The notes beneath the pieces were generated by a model that worked only from the letters and a program-made list of their open reading frames with translations, was not told where the DNA came from and did not search any database. Positions 23,895-33,525 of a DNA stretch of 64,000 bases are shown here, piece by piece; the stretch's first letter is position 1, and every line of letters starts with the position of its first letter. The DNA comes from Rhabditoides inermis (taxonomy: Eukaryota; Nematoda; Chromadorea; Rhabditida; Rhabditidae), in contig CAWZYM010000482.1 of assembly GCA_963966185.1 (NCBI GenBank), forward strand, positions 1 to 64,000, read 5' to 3'. The position numbers were made by a program, and so were the translations under genes.

Positions 23895-23970
23895 GTTTCG
23901 ACTCCTATTCTAGACTGGAATTGTTTTAATTGGACAGCGCGGCGGAGTCTCATCAGTAGGAACCGCTAGA
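23895..23970 (-). ncRNA. Hammerhead-ribozyme-like motif
   Basis: On the minus strand CTGATGA is followed by GACTCC, a 38-nt loop, GGAGTC, and then GAAAC. That is the conserved hammerhead core with a perfect six-pair stem II. Upstream lies GTC, then a short TAG...CTA pairing that could be stem I directly before CTGATGA. Stem III is weak (C-G then a mismatch), as reported for minimal hammerheads in Penelope-like elements. It lies about 270-345 nt past the stop codon of the retroelement ORF. Stem II loop length is unusual, so cleavage is not assured. Confidence 0.45.
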
Positions 23971-24240
23971 CAAACACATAACATGCAAACGTACAACAAC
24001 ACGACATAAATGTTTAGTGTAGAACTTGTCAGAAGAGAAGAGGAAGAAGGGAATATAGAATCCATATAGGCGAAATAGTCGAAGCGAGTGAAAAGAAAAG
24101 TAGACAGTGAATATGCAGCGGCTGCGAGCGTGAGTGTTCAGTATGGCACGGGTCAGGTCAAGGGAATGAGAGAGAGAGGGAAGGAAGTGGGCATGAGGGG
24201 GCGGAGCGGACTGACCCCGCACGCCACTGTTCCCGCCCGA

Positions 24241-27200
24241 TCAGCGAATGATAGCGAGAACGTCGTCGATACGTTTCAAACCAAGTTTCAATAAAACGGT
24301 TCTGTTTTGCAATATGACTTTCGAAAATTCTTTCTCAATCAGTGCTTTCGGATATTCATTTTTGGAAAAGGTTTCCACTAGTTGTTTGCAACGGTTTTTG
24401 AACGTTAATTTTTCGGTGCAAGTTCTAAAGATTCGTATAACTTCACCACGTAGTGTATTAATGCCAATGGATGTTTTAATATTTGATTTATAATTTGGGT
24501 AGCGCACTACTTCGAAATTATAATCATCGGTTTTGTTATATAATTCAATTTTGAATCTCCTGTCGTTTTTATTTATATTCAGATCAAGAAATATTGCATT
24601 TTGTGAATCGGTGTTTGTTTGTTCCAATGTGAGAGAGTTGTGGTAAATATTGTTAGTGATGTCACTGAGAACAGATGTTTGAGGATCATGAACGATTAAC
24701 AAATCATCCATGTATCTGAATGCATTAAAACCAAATTTGAAAGACGGTTCGTGTTTTTTGATATACGCAAACTCCATGTAAGATAGTGTTAAATCAGCAA
24801 TAGACGGAGAAGCGTTGTTTCCTTGTGGAATGCCAGATGTTTGTTTGAAGAGTTTATTGCCATATACTGCGAAGCTGTTTTCCAGAACGTATTGTATTAA
24901 GTATTTTACGTCTATAGACGAATATGATCTTTGATTCGGTTTGTAATCGTTAGAGTAGTAAGTTTTGTTATATCCGACATTTATATTATCTTTTCCGCTG
25001 TTATTGTAACATAGGTCAATAAGTTGGAACATATTACTCATGACTATGTCATGTGGTAAATTAGTGAATAGACTAGAAAAATCAGCACAATATAGTTCTT
25101 TTGATGACACATCTCTTATTTTCATAAGTGTGTCTATAGTTGTTAGACTATTCTTTATCGACCAGTAAATTTTAGTTTTGTTACGTTGTTTTATTAGGTT
25201 ACAGTAGTTATTAAAGTGATTTTTGATATGAACAAGAATTGATTGCAATTCCAGAGAAATAGGCTTCAAACTGCTGTTAAATGCACCGGTAATGAATCTG
25301 AATTTAATTGGGTTTTTATGCATTTTCGGAATAGCATAAATTCTTGGTAATGTTATATTATCGGATTCCATTTTTAATCGCAAGTTGTTTGTTTGAACAA
25401 TGTGTCTTTTAAGGATATCGTTAATTGATTCTTTATCATACACGGAATAAGTAACGTTTTGATTTGTAATTGTATTTTGAATCGGATCGAAACCCAACTC
25501 TTTATTCATGATGATCAGGTATAACTTTTTGCAGGTTAGAGCAAAATTTCCACTTGCTTTATCGATTTGTGTGATAACAAAGTTAGAGTGCAAGTCCTTT
25601 ACTGCTAATTTTGAAACGCTAATTGATTGTTGTTCATTGTTATCGTATTCCTCATCTAATCTTTTATGAATTTTGTTCATAATATTAAAAGAAAAATTCT
25701 GAAACACAGTTGTTTCAATTTTATAAGTTTTCATGAGTAATTCTAAATGTTTGGTTGTGTACTTTTGCAGCATTTCATGAATCTCGATTTTATTACATTG
25801 AGAATAGTTTCTAAATTTTGTTCCTTTTAGCATTAGTTGTCTCAGATTGTGGTCTGAAATAATATTCAGGTCACCTGTGACTACATGGTTATGATGTGAA
25901 TCTTTGAATTTATGATAAGTAGTATCACATTGACATTTCGATGACAGTATGTCTTTTATTTTCTCGGAAGTGAGCGATTTCAGAAAACTGTTATAGTTAC
26001 ATAGGAAGGAAGATATGGGCATGTCATACTTGTAGAGAACTCTTGTTCGTAGTATAGGTTTATTAGCCATAAACTTTTCTTTGCAGACCGTTTTTCGGAA
26101 TTCTCTGTTAATTATTTTTCCTATATTAATGTTTTCCATAAAGTTTCCTTTGTAGTCAATTTGAAGGTTATGAAATTTCTCATCAGCATTTCTATGCGTT
26201 TTATCTTTCATTAGATATTTAGAAGTGAAAGCAAATAATTTCATCTGAATTGGATGTTCTAGTTGCTTGAATTCATCATTGTTAATCATGTATTCGAGTA
26301 TCGAAATAATTGTATGCTTGTTTAATGATTTGAAGTATCGACAAAGATCAATTTTACTTTTTCGAGTAAATTGATCAATGACTTCATTTATATGAATAAT
26401 TGAATGCTTTTTGTGTTTCCTTTTACCATGGCTTTTTCTTTCTTTCGTTTTAATTGTCATTGAAAAGTACGGTTGGGATTTTATATTGCAGGTTGATATG
26501 TTTGTATCTGAAATATTTCCAAATCCTTTTATCTGATCGTTCAAACCAAGGGGATAAGCAGTAACCATCATTCGAATCCAGAATTGTTCTTTACCGTGAA
26601 GAATTGTTTTGTCAGAATTTTCATCCAAACTGTCTAATATATGAATTGTGAAATCTTCAGGATCGTGGTCAGACAGCTTGAAATGTTTGCTCAGGTAAGT
26701 GTTCAGGATGTCCTTTTTAAAACTGTGCCGGTGTGCAGACATTCGTTGTTTTACAGAAGTCGTTGTTTCACCAATGTACTGCAAACCACATTTATTACAA
26801 GTTATCATGTAGATAAGATTTTTGGAATTACAAGAAGTATAATTTGACTTATTCGTTTGTAAGACATGTCCCGTTACAGAACTTGTCACAACATTTTCAA
26901 AGTTTATTTTCGGACAAATCACACAACGCGTTTTTCCACACGGGTTTCCGCAGTTTGTGTTTTCATATGGTAATTGAATAGCATATTTTCCACGTTCTTT
27001 TCGCCTCTCAAACTGGTTGAGGGTAAAATATGAGATCTCTTTGTTGTTGTTGGTTGGTGTGTAAGGCTCTTTGTTGTTGTTGGTTGGTGTGTAATGTATA
27101 ATGCGTTCAAGGGCAAACCTTGAGGGTGTAAAAGTACAATATATGCAATTATTAGTGTTTATCGTTTTTGAATTAGGTGAGATAAAAGTATAACAAAATA

Positions 27201-27279
27201 AAAACATGTGCATGAGATTGTAAGCATGTGACAGTGAAATGATTTTTTTCATAGTTTTGAATGTGTCACGGTGTAACAT
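24241..27279 (-). CDS. Penelope-like reverse transcriptase with GIY-YIG endonuclease
   Basis: The frame is open from 27315 (non-ATG) and has its first ATG at 27279, giving about 1012 aa; positions below count from 27315. A Cys cluster (CGNPCGKTRCVIC, about 122-134) precedes a GIY-YIG nuclease: LIYMI about 167-171, QYIG about 179-182, Arg near 191, and the catalytic-type Glu in GKEQFW about 243. The reverse transcriptase follows, with motif A DFSSLFTNLPHD, motif B GIPQGNNASPS and motif C FRYMDDLL. Such proteins copy the element's RNA into DNA, with GIY-YIG nicking the target. A short TPTNNNKE duplication is encoded at about 27030-27090. All catalytic motifs appear present. It lies alone, convergent with the Srt gene upstream. 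Confidence 0.9.
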   Translation of the reverse strand: MLHRDTFKTMKKIISLSHAYNLMHMFLFCYTFISPNSKTINTNNCIYCTFTPSRFALERIIHYTPTNNNKEPYTPTNNNKEISYFTLNQFERRKERGKYAIQLPYENTNCGNPCGKTRCVICPKINFENVVTSSVTGHVLQTNKSNYTSCNSKNLIYMITCNKCGLQYIGETTTSVKQRMSAHRHSFKKDILNTYLSKHFKLSDHDPEDFTIHILDSLDENSDKTILHGKEQFWIRMMVTAYPLGLNDQIKGFGNISDTNISTCNIKSQPYFSMTIKTKERKSHGKRKHKKHSIIHINEVIDQFTRKSKIDLCRYFKSLNKHTIISILEYMINNDEFKQLEHPIQMKLFAFTSKYLMKDKTHRNADEKFHNLQIDYKGNFMENINIGKIINREFRKTVCKEKFMANKPILRTRVLYKYDMPISSFLCNYNSFLKSLTSEKIKDILSSKCQCDTTYHKFKDSHHNHVVTGDLNIISDHNLRQLMLKGTKFRNYSQCNKIEIHEMLQKYTTKHLELLMKTYKIETTVFQNFSFNIMNKIHKRLDEEYDNNEQQSISVSKLAVKDLHSNFVITQIDKASGNFALTCKKLYLIIMNKELGFDPIQNTITNQNVTYSVYDKESINDILKRHIVQTNNLRLKMESDNITLPRIYAIPKMHKNPIKFRFITGAFNSSLKPISLELQSILVHIKNHFNNYCNLIKQRNKTKIYWSIKNSLTTIDTLMKIRDVSSKELYCADFSSLFTNLPHDIVMSNMFQLIDLCYNNSGKDNINVGYNKTYYSNDYKPNQRSYSSIDVKYLIQYVLENSFAVYGNKLFKQTSGIPQGNNASPSIADLTLSYMEFAYIKKHEPSFKFGFNAFRYMDDLLIVHDPQTSVLSDITNNIYHNSLTLEQTNTDSQNAIFLDLNINKNDRRFKIELYNKTDDYNFEVVRYPNYKSNIKTSIGINTLRGEVIRIFRTCTEKLTFKNRCKQLVETFSKNEYPKALIEKEFSKVILQNRTVLLKLGLKRIDDVLAIIR

Positions 27280-27292
27280 GAGATCTGTAACC

Positions 27293-27487
27293 CTAATTAA
27301 GAGGGTGTAGCTCAAGCTGTTGACTTGTATTCTTAAAACGCCGTTTAACTGAAAACATGTACTCTATGGGTAGTGGGTTGGTGGAACGATAGTCAATTGA
27401 GAGTAATTCGATGGCACGCTCGATCGACTTCCTGTATTTGTTTAGCAGAAGCTTGCTCTTGCGGTCGCACTCTTCGGACATGCGCAT
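27293..27487 (-). CDS. Short upstream ORF of the Penelope-like element
   Basis: Sixty-four codons from ATG at 27487, basic and helical in character (CDRKSKLLLNKYRKSIERAI), overlapping the open frame of the main ORF by about 22 bases in another frame. It may be the true N-terminus separated by one frameshift, or a separate small ORF. I do not recognise a domain. Confidence 0.4.
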   Translation of the reverse strand: MRMSEECDRKSKLLLNKYRKSIERAIELLSIDYRSTNPLPIEYMFSVKRRFKNTSQQLELHPLN

Positions 27488-29430
27488 CCGGGTTTCATGG
27501 ATCAGAAAGCCACTTCTGGAATACTTTTTTTTAAATCATGGAAAACTCTGGAATACTTTTTTAAAATGTATGATATAAAGTTATTCTGCTCGGAGACGAG
27601 ATAATCGGGAACTCGGATGCGGTTTGGTGAGCATCGTTTCATCGGCACGTGGTGGTCAATAATATAAGTCGGTATCATTTGTGTTTTTCGAGCGTTTTGA
27701 GCACTTCGTTTTATTGAGGAAATTCGGTGAGTACGCGATGAAAATTAAGTTCCATGAAAAAGTTGTAATGCACCTTATTGTCAAATCATTGCATTCTAAT
27801 AAATATGCGAAGAAAATTTAGCACTTTCGATAAGATAGACAATTTTGCACTCTGGAAAACACGTGTTGCGAATTTCGTGATGCAAAAGTTTTTCAAAAAA
27901 TATGAATGCCGATAAAATCATATTATGGTATAGCGATATAGCGTCTTTGCAAAGTAGTTGTACATGTCTACATGTCGTCGGCAAAGGGAAAAGTGAGAAA
28001 GAAAGAACTCCATGGAAGTGCAGCCAGGTGTGAGGCGCTCCGGTTGTAGTCTCTTTTTTGTTGAACAAAATGATACTTTGTAGTTTGTACGAACTGATAC
28101 TTTGTGTCAAATGATACAGATTGTTGCACAGTCTCATCTTTTGTACGAACTGATACTTTGTCAAACGATATTAGATTGTTTAGCCTCAACTTTTGTACGA
28201 ATTGTTGTCTTGTAAAAGATTCTCAAAACGCCAGTATTGAGTGCGCCAGAGCGATAGTTTTCGATCTACCTCGCTTGCAGTTCGCAATACGGTGCTATAA
28301 CCGTCTGACTCTCTTGTTTTGCGCGCTATTGCCGAAAGCTGACTCTCCGTCTCCCTCTGATCTACCCCACCGCGCGCATCATATTGCGAGCATAGAACTA
28401 TATGTGTAGTATGATACACGGTTCGAAATGATACTGTGAACGACATGGAACGATCTTTCGCCAAGGCACAGCCTCGAATACCTCGCGTTTTTCATCATGG
28501 CCACTATAGTCTATACACTTCTATGAAAGCCTTCTGTCGAGCTTCGAACACCAGTCAGACAAGAGTGCTTACTATATATGTTACTGTATACTGTATACTT
28601 ACTTAGTGTATACTCTATAGTATGTCTGTATGTGCCTCATACAGAGACGCGACTGCTACTGCATCGACTGCTACATTGTGGAAGAAAGATAGTTTGTTAT
28701 CGACCTGAGACAAAATGTCGCGAAACAGGGACTACTTCTGGTTTTGTTTCTTTAACTATTTTCTCATACTACAGTATTTTATATCAGCTCACAAATCAGT
28801 GACATTCCTATCCACAAAAAAATGGTTAGAAAAAGTCATAGCCTTTCGAATGATATTTTTAACCACTCATTGAAAAAAGTTGAATGTTCAAATTTTCGTG
28901 ACCTTCTTTCCGAGTGAGACAAAGAGAGAGGGCTTTTTGAATTATATATATAAAGAGTTGAGCATTCAGGTATACTGAACGGAACGCATTGCAGATTTTC
29001 CTTGGCGTTCATATCTAATCTCTAACTGGCTGCTTTTTTATATGAACATGCTAGATAGTGGCAAAATTTCGTCAAATAAAAAAAACATCCAATGGGTTCT
29101 GATTGTTGTCTAACCACTCTTTTGTTTTTCGCAAAGTTGAACTCATTCGCGGCCCTTCCAATTTCGATGTGCTCTAAGATGCGTTTCATGCAAATCGCGT
29201 TGTATTTTAAAGTGACAAGATTATATTACGATACACTCCATTCGAATGCCGCTTTTGAATCTGGACGACGTTTAAAAGTGACCCCCCGCATGCCCGCATG
29301 TTTATTTTGGGCCCGCGCACGCATGGCGTGCGATGGGTCAACATATTTTTTTTATTCTATAAGAGGGTCAAACTCTCGTTTCTTGTTTTGTAATGGGGAG
29401 GACATAGAGTGGGAATGGAGAACATTGGCA
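27488..29430. other. Intergenic with short duplications
   Basis: No supported exon is visible. TTGTACGAACTGATACTTTG occurs at about 28084-28103 and again at about 28141-28160, with a diverged third start at about 28192. The second 165-bp repeat copy lies at 28242-28402. Confidence 0.55.
28242..28402. repeat. 165-bp interspersed repeat, copy 2
   Basis: Starts TGCGCCAGAGCGATAGTTTT and ends GCGAGCATAGAACTATA. It is closely related to 37571-37734, with few differences, and more distantly to 15842-16005; all three are in the same orientation. Confidence 0.88.
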
Positions 29431-29846
29431 ATGGAGGAGGTTGACTGGTCAGCTGTGGCCGGCGTATTTGCCAAAAACAAGGTGTACGATCAGTACATGA
29501 GCCGCCAACAGTTCAACGCGCACGCCTCCAACAACAACATCCCCACCACAGATGAAATGAGCGCGATCATCAACAAAAAACAGAGGTACGTATCATTTAT
29601 GCTGTGCGTTTATAGTCATCATGTTCTATCGAAGTCCACCATAGGTTCAATCCCGTACTGGGATATGAACTGCTCGATGCGCGGACTGAGAATACGGAGT
29701 GGTGTGAATGTGGAGGGTGCGTGCTTGTGCCGCATGCGGCAGTAGCGGAACACTACTGTTGCAAGGAGATGGAGAGCGCAAACACCCCTCTCTCCGCTAC
29801 GCTGTTCGTCTTTCGTGAAACACTTTCTGTGAACATCTTTCCGTGA
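29431..29846 (+). CDS. Small protein with P2X7-tail-like cysteine domain
   Basis: Two exons, 29431-29585 and 29645-29846, join in phase (AG/G) to 118 aa. The first exon starts MEEVDWSAVAGVF. The second reads NPVLGYELLDARTENTEWCE then CGGC and, after a spacer, EHYCCKEME. The pattern W-C-x-C-G-x-C ... C-C-x-E is the core of the zinc-binding P2X7 receptor intracellular-tail-like domain, which in invertebrates also occurs without the channel. There is no membrane segment, so it is not a receptor. The acceptor CCACCATAG lacks a strong pyrimidine tract, but the homology-like continuation supports it. The frame is also open upstream of the chosen ATG for over 300 bases, so the start could be further 5'. 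It lies 380 bases before cct-8. Its role is unknown. Confidence 0.6.
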
Positions 29847-30227
29847 ACAGAATTGGGAAAAAAGGCAATGTAGCAAAAGTAATGCTGAACCTCAATTTTA
29901 GGATTCTTTGTTTTTTTTTGTTTTTGTTTTTTAAATAATTAACAATAATTTTCACAAACGACAACCGCAGTGTTCACTTGTGCGTAGTGCCATTGTTTGT
30001 TCGTGGCGGGACCATTTTTTGAAAATGCAATGTTCGCGAGCCTTCTAGATTTCTCTAGAAACTCCGTCTCTTTCTATAGCCGTTTTACAACCGACCTCCG
30101 CGCGTTTTTCTCAAGATTTTCGTTGTTGTTTATCGGATGTTGTGTATTTTGTTTATGTACTACATTATAATAACGAATGTTACAGTCGTATTCTTGAACC
30201 GGGTAACCTACGCCAAACCACTTCAAG

Positions 30228-33150
30228 ATGGCGATGAACGTGCCTAAGTCGGGATACTCCCGTTTCATGAAGGAGGGAGCTCAGGTGAGTGTTGTTGTTA
30301 TACTTTCACATCGCAGTTGCATTTATGATTCATATCGTGGTTTCAGCACTTCAAAGGAACAGATGAGGCGGTGCAGAGGAACATTGAAGCATGCGTCGAG
30401 CTCGCCAGCCAGATCCGTTCCGCATACGGACCCAACGGTATGCTTCACGCGCTGAAACATGTATAACTGTGAAACAAAACAGTTAAATTGTTGATTGAGC
30501 ATTATTGCAGGAATGAACAAGATGGTGATCAACCACATCGAGAAGCTGTTCGTCACGAACGACGCGGCCACGATCCTCAAGGAGCTCGACATCCAGCACC
30601 CCGCCGCCAAGATCATCATCATGGCGTCCCAGATGCAGGAGAAGCAGGTTGGTTGGTTGATGGTTTTTGATAATAACTCAAACACCTTTTCATTTTTCAT
30701 AGAGTAACTCGGGAAACATGACAGTTTGATATTTGTGTCACGTTTATCCATTCATATTGCTCAGTATAATGTTTGTGATTGAAGGTCGGAGACAACACGA
30801 ATACTGTGATGATCCTGGCCGCCGCCCTCCTCGAGCACGCCGCTCACCTCATCAACATGGTACGTTTCGATTTTTGGATTTGGTTCATACATCTTTATAA
30901 ATTATTGGCTTGTTTAACGTAGTTCACTCGTCAGTATCTTGATTTTGCTTGCAGGGACTGACTCCCCAGGAGATTGCCGCCGGATATGAGCAGGCTGCCG
31001 AGAAGGCGCTCGAGATCCTCCCCTCGCTCGTCGTCAAGGAGGCGTCCGACCTCAAGGACGTCGAGAACGTACGTTAAATGTTGTGCATCTGCCATGGACG
31101 TTTATGACGTGATTGTTGTACAGGTGAAGAAGTTCCTTCGCGCCGCCGTCACCTCTAAGCAGTACGATAACGAGGAGGTGATCGCCGATCTGGTCGCCAA
31201 GGCTTGCGGTGAGTAGATTTGATGGTGTGTTGTCTTTTTGGTGCAGTCGATCAGCTGTTGTATTCACTAAATCGTCAAATTATTATTGCTTTTTTTCATT
31301 ATGTGTTTTCTTTTTGCAGTTTTCATTATTTACTCTCATTGCACATTGATTTTTCGAGCTTACTGAAAGTTTATGAGTGGTTCAGCCAATAAGCAACTAT
31401 AGCGTAACGTCTAAAAGTACTTACTAGTTGATTTGAGTCCATCGATCAAATAAACTAACAAAAACAGAATAAGACAACGTCACCGTCTTGCTTTGTTTTC
31501 AGTGCAAGTGTGCCCGTCGAACCAGGTCAACTTCAACGTGGACAACATCCGCATCTGCAAGGTGCTCGGTTCGGGAGTGCACACCTCTCGTGTAATGAAC
31601 GGCATGGTGTTCAAGCGCGGAGCCGAGGGAGAGGTACGTTGTACGATTAAATTTCTTAAGTCTGTCATATTCAAATTCGTTGTGTGCAGGTCAAGAAGGC
31701 CGACAACGCCCGCATTGCTGTGTTCACCTGCCCCTTCGATCTCACTCAGACCGAGACTAAGGTGAGTGTTATGATTTTTAAACAGACATTATACAATAGT
31801 ATTCAAAAATGATGAAAATTCGGGTTTGGTTTTGAAAACATTTATCAATACATCAATGATTGTTACAGGGCACGATCCTGATTGAGAACGCGGAGGAGCT
31901 TTGCGGATACGCGAAGGGAGAGGAGGAGGAGGTTGAGGCGCAGGTGAAGGCGCTCTCGGACAGCGGAGTCGCGGTCGTCGTCGCCACCGGAAAGTTCGGA
32001 GACCTCTACCTCCACTTCCTCAACAAGTACAAGATTATGGGAGTCAGGTAAGAACTTATTTTTATTGAGCGAATAATGATGAATGGTTCGATTAGGCTCA
32101 CCTCCAAGTTTGATCTGCGCCGTCTGTGCAGGACCGTCGGAGCCCAGGCTCAGGCCAGAGTTGTGAGTCATCGTATTTTTAAGGAGTACCCATTGATTGA
32201 TTATGATTTTGTAGTGCGCGCCGGCCGTGAACCTTCTCGGAACCTGCGACGCGGTGTTCGAGCAGGAGATTGGAGACGAGCAGGTCGTCTGCTTCGACAA
32301 GAAGGTGCGTGGAATGACTGAGATGCAGACGGTGTCCATTGTGTGAATGATGGTTAGTGTCACTTTTTAGGGAGAGAAGGGCAACGTTGCCACGATCATC
32401 ATCCGTGGATCGTCGGGATCTCGCATTGACGACGTGGAGAGGGCTGTAGACGACGCCGTCAACACGTACAAGGCGATGAGCAAGGAGGGAAAGGTGTGGC
32501 GCAGTGTTTAGATGATCAGAGGACTGGTGTACTGTCGACAGGATGGAATATTCGATTACATTGCATGAAACATGAATGGATAGAATGATGCATTTCAGTT
32601 GCTGCCTGGAGCCGGAGCCGTGGAGATTGAGTTGGCCAGGCAAATTGAGTCGTTCGGAGAGAAGTGTTCCGGTCTGGAGCAGTACTCGATCAAGAAGTTT
32701 GCCCACGCTCTCGAGGTTCTCCCCAAGAGCATTGCCGAGAACGCCGGAATCAACGTGAGTGACAGGGACTGATTTCGCATACATCCCATACACATGCTTC
32801 TTGTTTTAGGCTACTGATATGTTGACGAAGCTGTATGCCGCGCACGAGGCCGGGCAGACGGAGGCCGGAATCGACATCTGGTCTGGAGAGGTGAGTGTGT
32901 CAACTGAAAAGATTACGTTTCAGTTTACATGACTTTGTACACAGTCTTATCCATCCTTTAGGTGTTCAACGCAACTGAGGCGAACATCTTCGATCTGTTT
33001 GCGGGCAAGAAGCTGGCGATCAAGCTGGCGACGGACGCTGCGGCGACCATCCTGAAGGTGGACCAGATCATCATGGCCAAGCAGGCGACGGGAGGCCCGA
33101 AGCCGCGCGGACCCAAGCCCCAGGACGAGGACGACGAGGGAATGGCATAA
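30228..33150 (+). CDS. cct-8: T-complex chaperonin CCT theta subunit
   Basis: Fifteen exons join in phase to 548 aa: 30228-30284, 30347-30437, 30511-30647, 30785-30859, 30955-31068, 31124-31208, 31503-31633, 31690-31761, 31869-32047, 32096-32162, 32215-32304, 32371-32493, 32599-32754, 32810-32890, 32962-33150. The length equals that of known CCT theta proteins. The N-terminus has IRSAYGPNGMNKMVIN and VTNDAATILKEL (phosphate-binding group II chaperonin motifs), then GDNTNTV; the C-terminal equatorial part has GAGAVEIELARQIESF and LATDAAATILKVDQII. It ends in an acidic tail. The protein is one of eight subunits of the cytosolic ring that folds actin, tubulin and other proteins with ATP. Introns are short, two of them only 48 and 52 nt. 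It heads a probable two-gene operon with csn-4. Confidence 0.98.
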
Positions 33151-33492
33151 GCAGCCCGCCCTCTCTGCTCACACCCCTCATCATCCAGTCCTCCATTGAC
33201 AATGAGACAATGTCCAGTCCGCTAGTAACCACATGGTCTCATCTATGGGACGCCCTTACATGTTATTGATGTTGATCTGCACGCGACGCTTGTTTTCTCC
33301 CTTGGCACACACCACCACCAGATCTTGTTCCTTTTTCGCAGTCTCGTACGTTGTTAAGTCGAATTGTTGGCAAGTCAGTTTTGCGACTCCGAGTGCGCTT
33401 CGTAATAATGATAAAGTGTTCATAATTTTATATTTTTTTTGCGTGTTGTTTGGTGTTTTTAAGAGTTGTGTGGCTCTGTGATACTGGAAGCG

Positions 33493-33498
33493 AATAAA
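33493..33498 (+). terminator. AATAAA poly(A) signal between cct-8 and csn-4
   Basis: AATAAA lies 343 bases past the cct-8 stop and only 27 bases before the csn-4 ATG. Its place just ahead of a splice-acceptor-like sequence fits the cleavage/trans-splicing junction of a nematode operon. Confidence 0.5.
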
Positions 33499-33516
33499 GG
33501 GGTACGGTAACGGCAT

Positions 33517-33525
33517 GTTGTCTAG
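33517..33525 (+). promoter_or_regulatory. Probable trans-splice acceptor of csn-4
   Basis: GTTGTCTAG ends at 33525, immediately before the csn-4 ATG at 33526. There is no room for an independent promoter and 5' UTR between the upstream poly(A) signal and this site, supporting operon processing. Confidence 0.55.

Larger units (their letters stand above)
23890..27487 (-). mobile_element. Penelope-like retroelement with N-terminal GIY-YIG
   Basis: This is a minus-strand unit comprising a short upstream ORF, a long reverse-transcriptase ORF and a downstream hammerhead-like motif. The boundaries are approximate: no terminal repeats or target duplication were seen. The order endonuclease then reverse transcriptase differs from canonical Penelope elements, where GIY-YIG is C-terminal, and fits the permuted Naiad/Chlamys-type clade. 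The reading frame is open for about 1000 codons, so the insertion is probably recent. Confidence 0.8.

Noticed and set aside
29640..29662. Box B-like GGTTCAATCCC suggesting a tRNA
   Set aside because: No box A at the right spacing and no T stem; the bases are the start of the second exon of the P2X7-tail-like gene.
29619..29876. Minus-strand 85-aa ORF with several cysteines and histidines
   Set aside because: It is the shadow of the P2X7-tail-like exon on the plus strand, which has a clearer motif.
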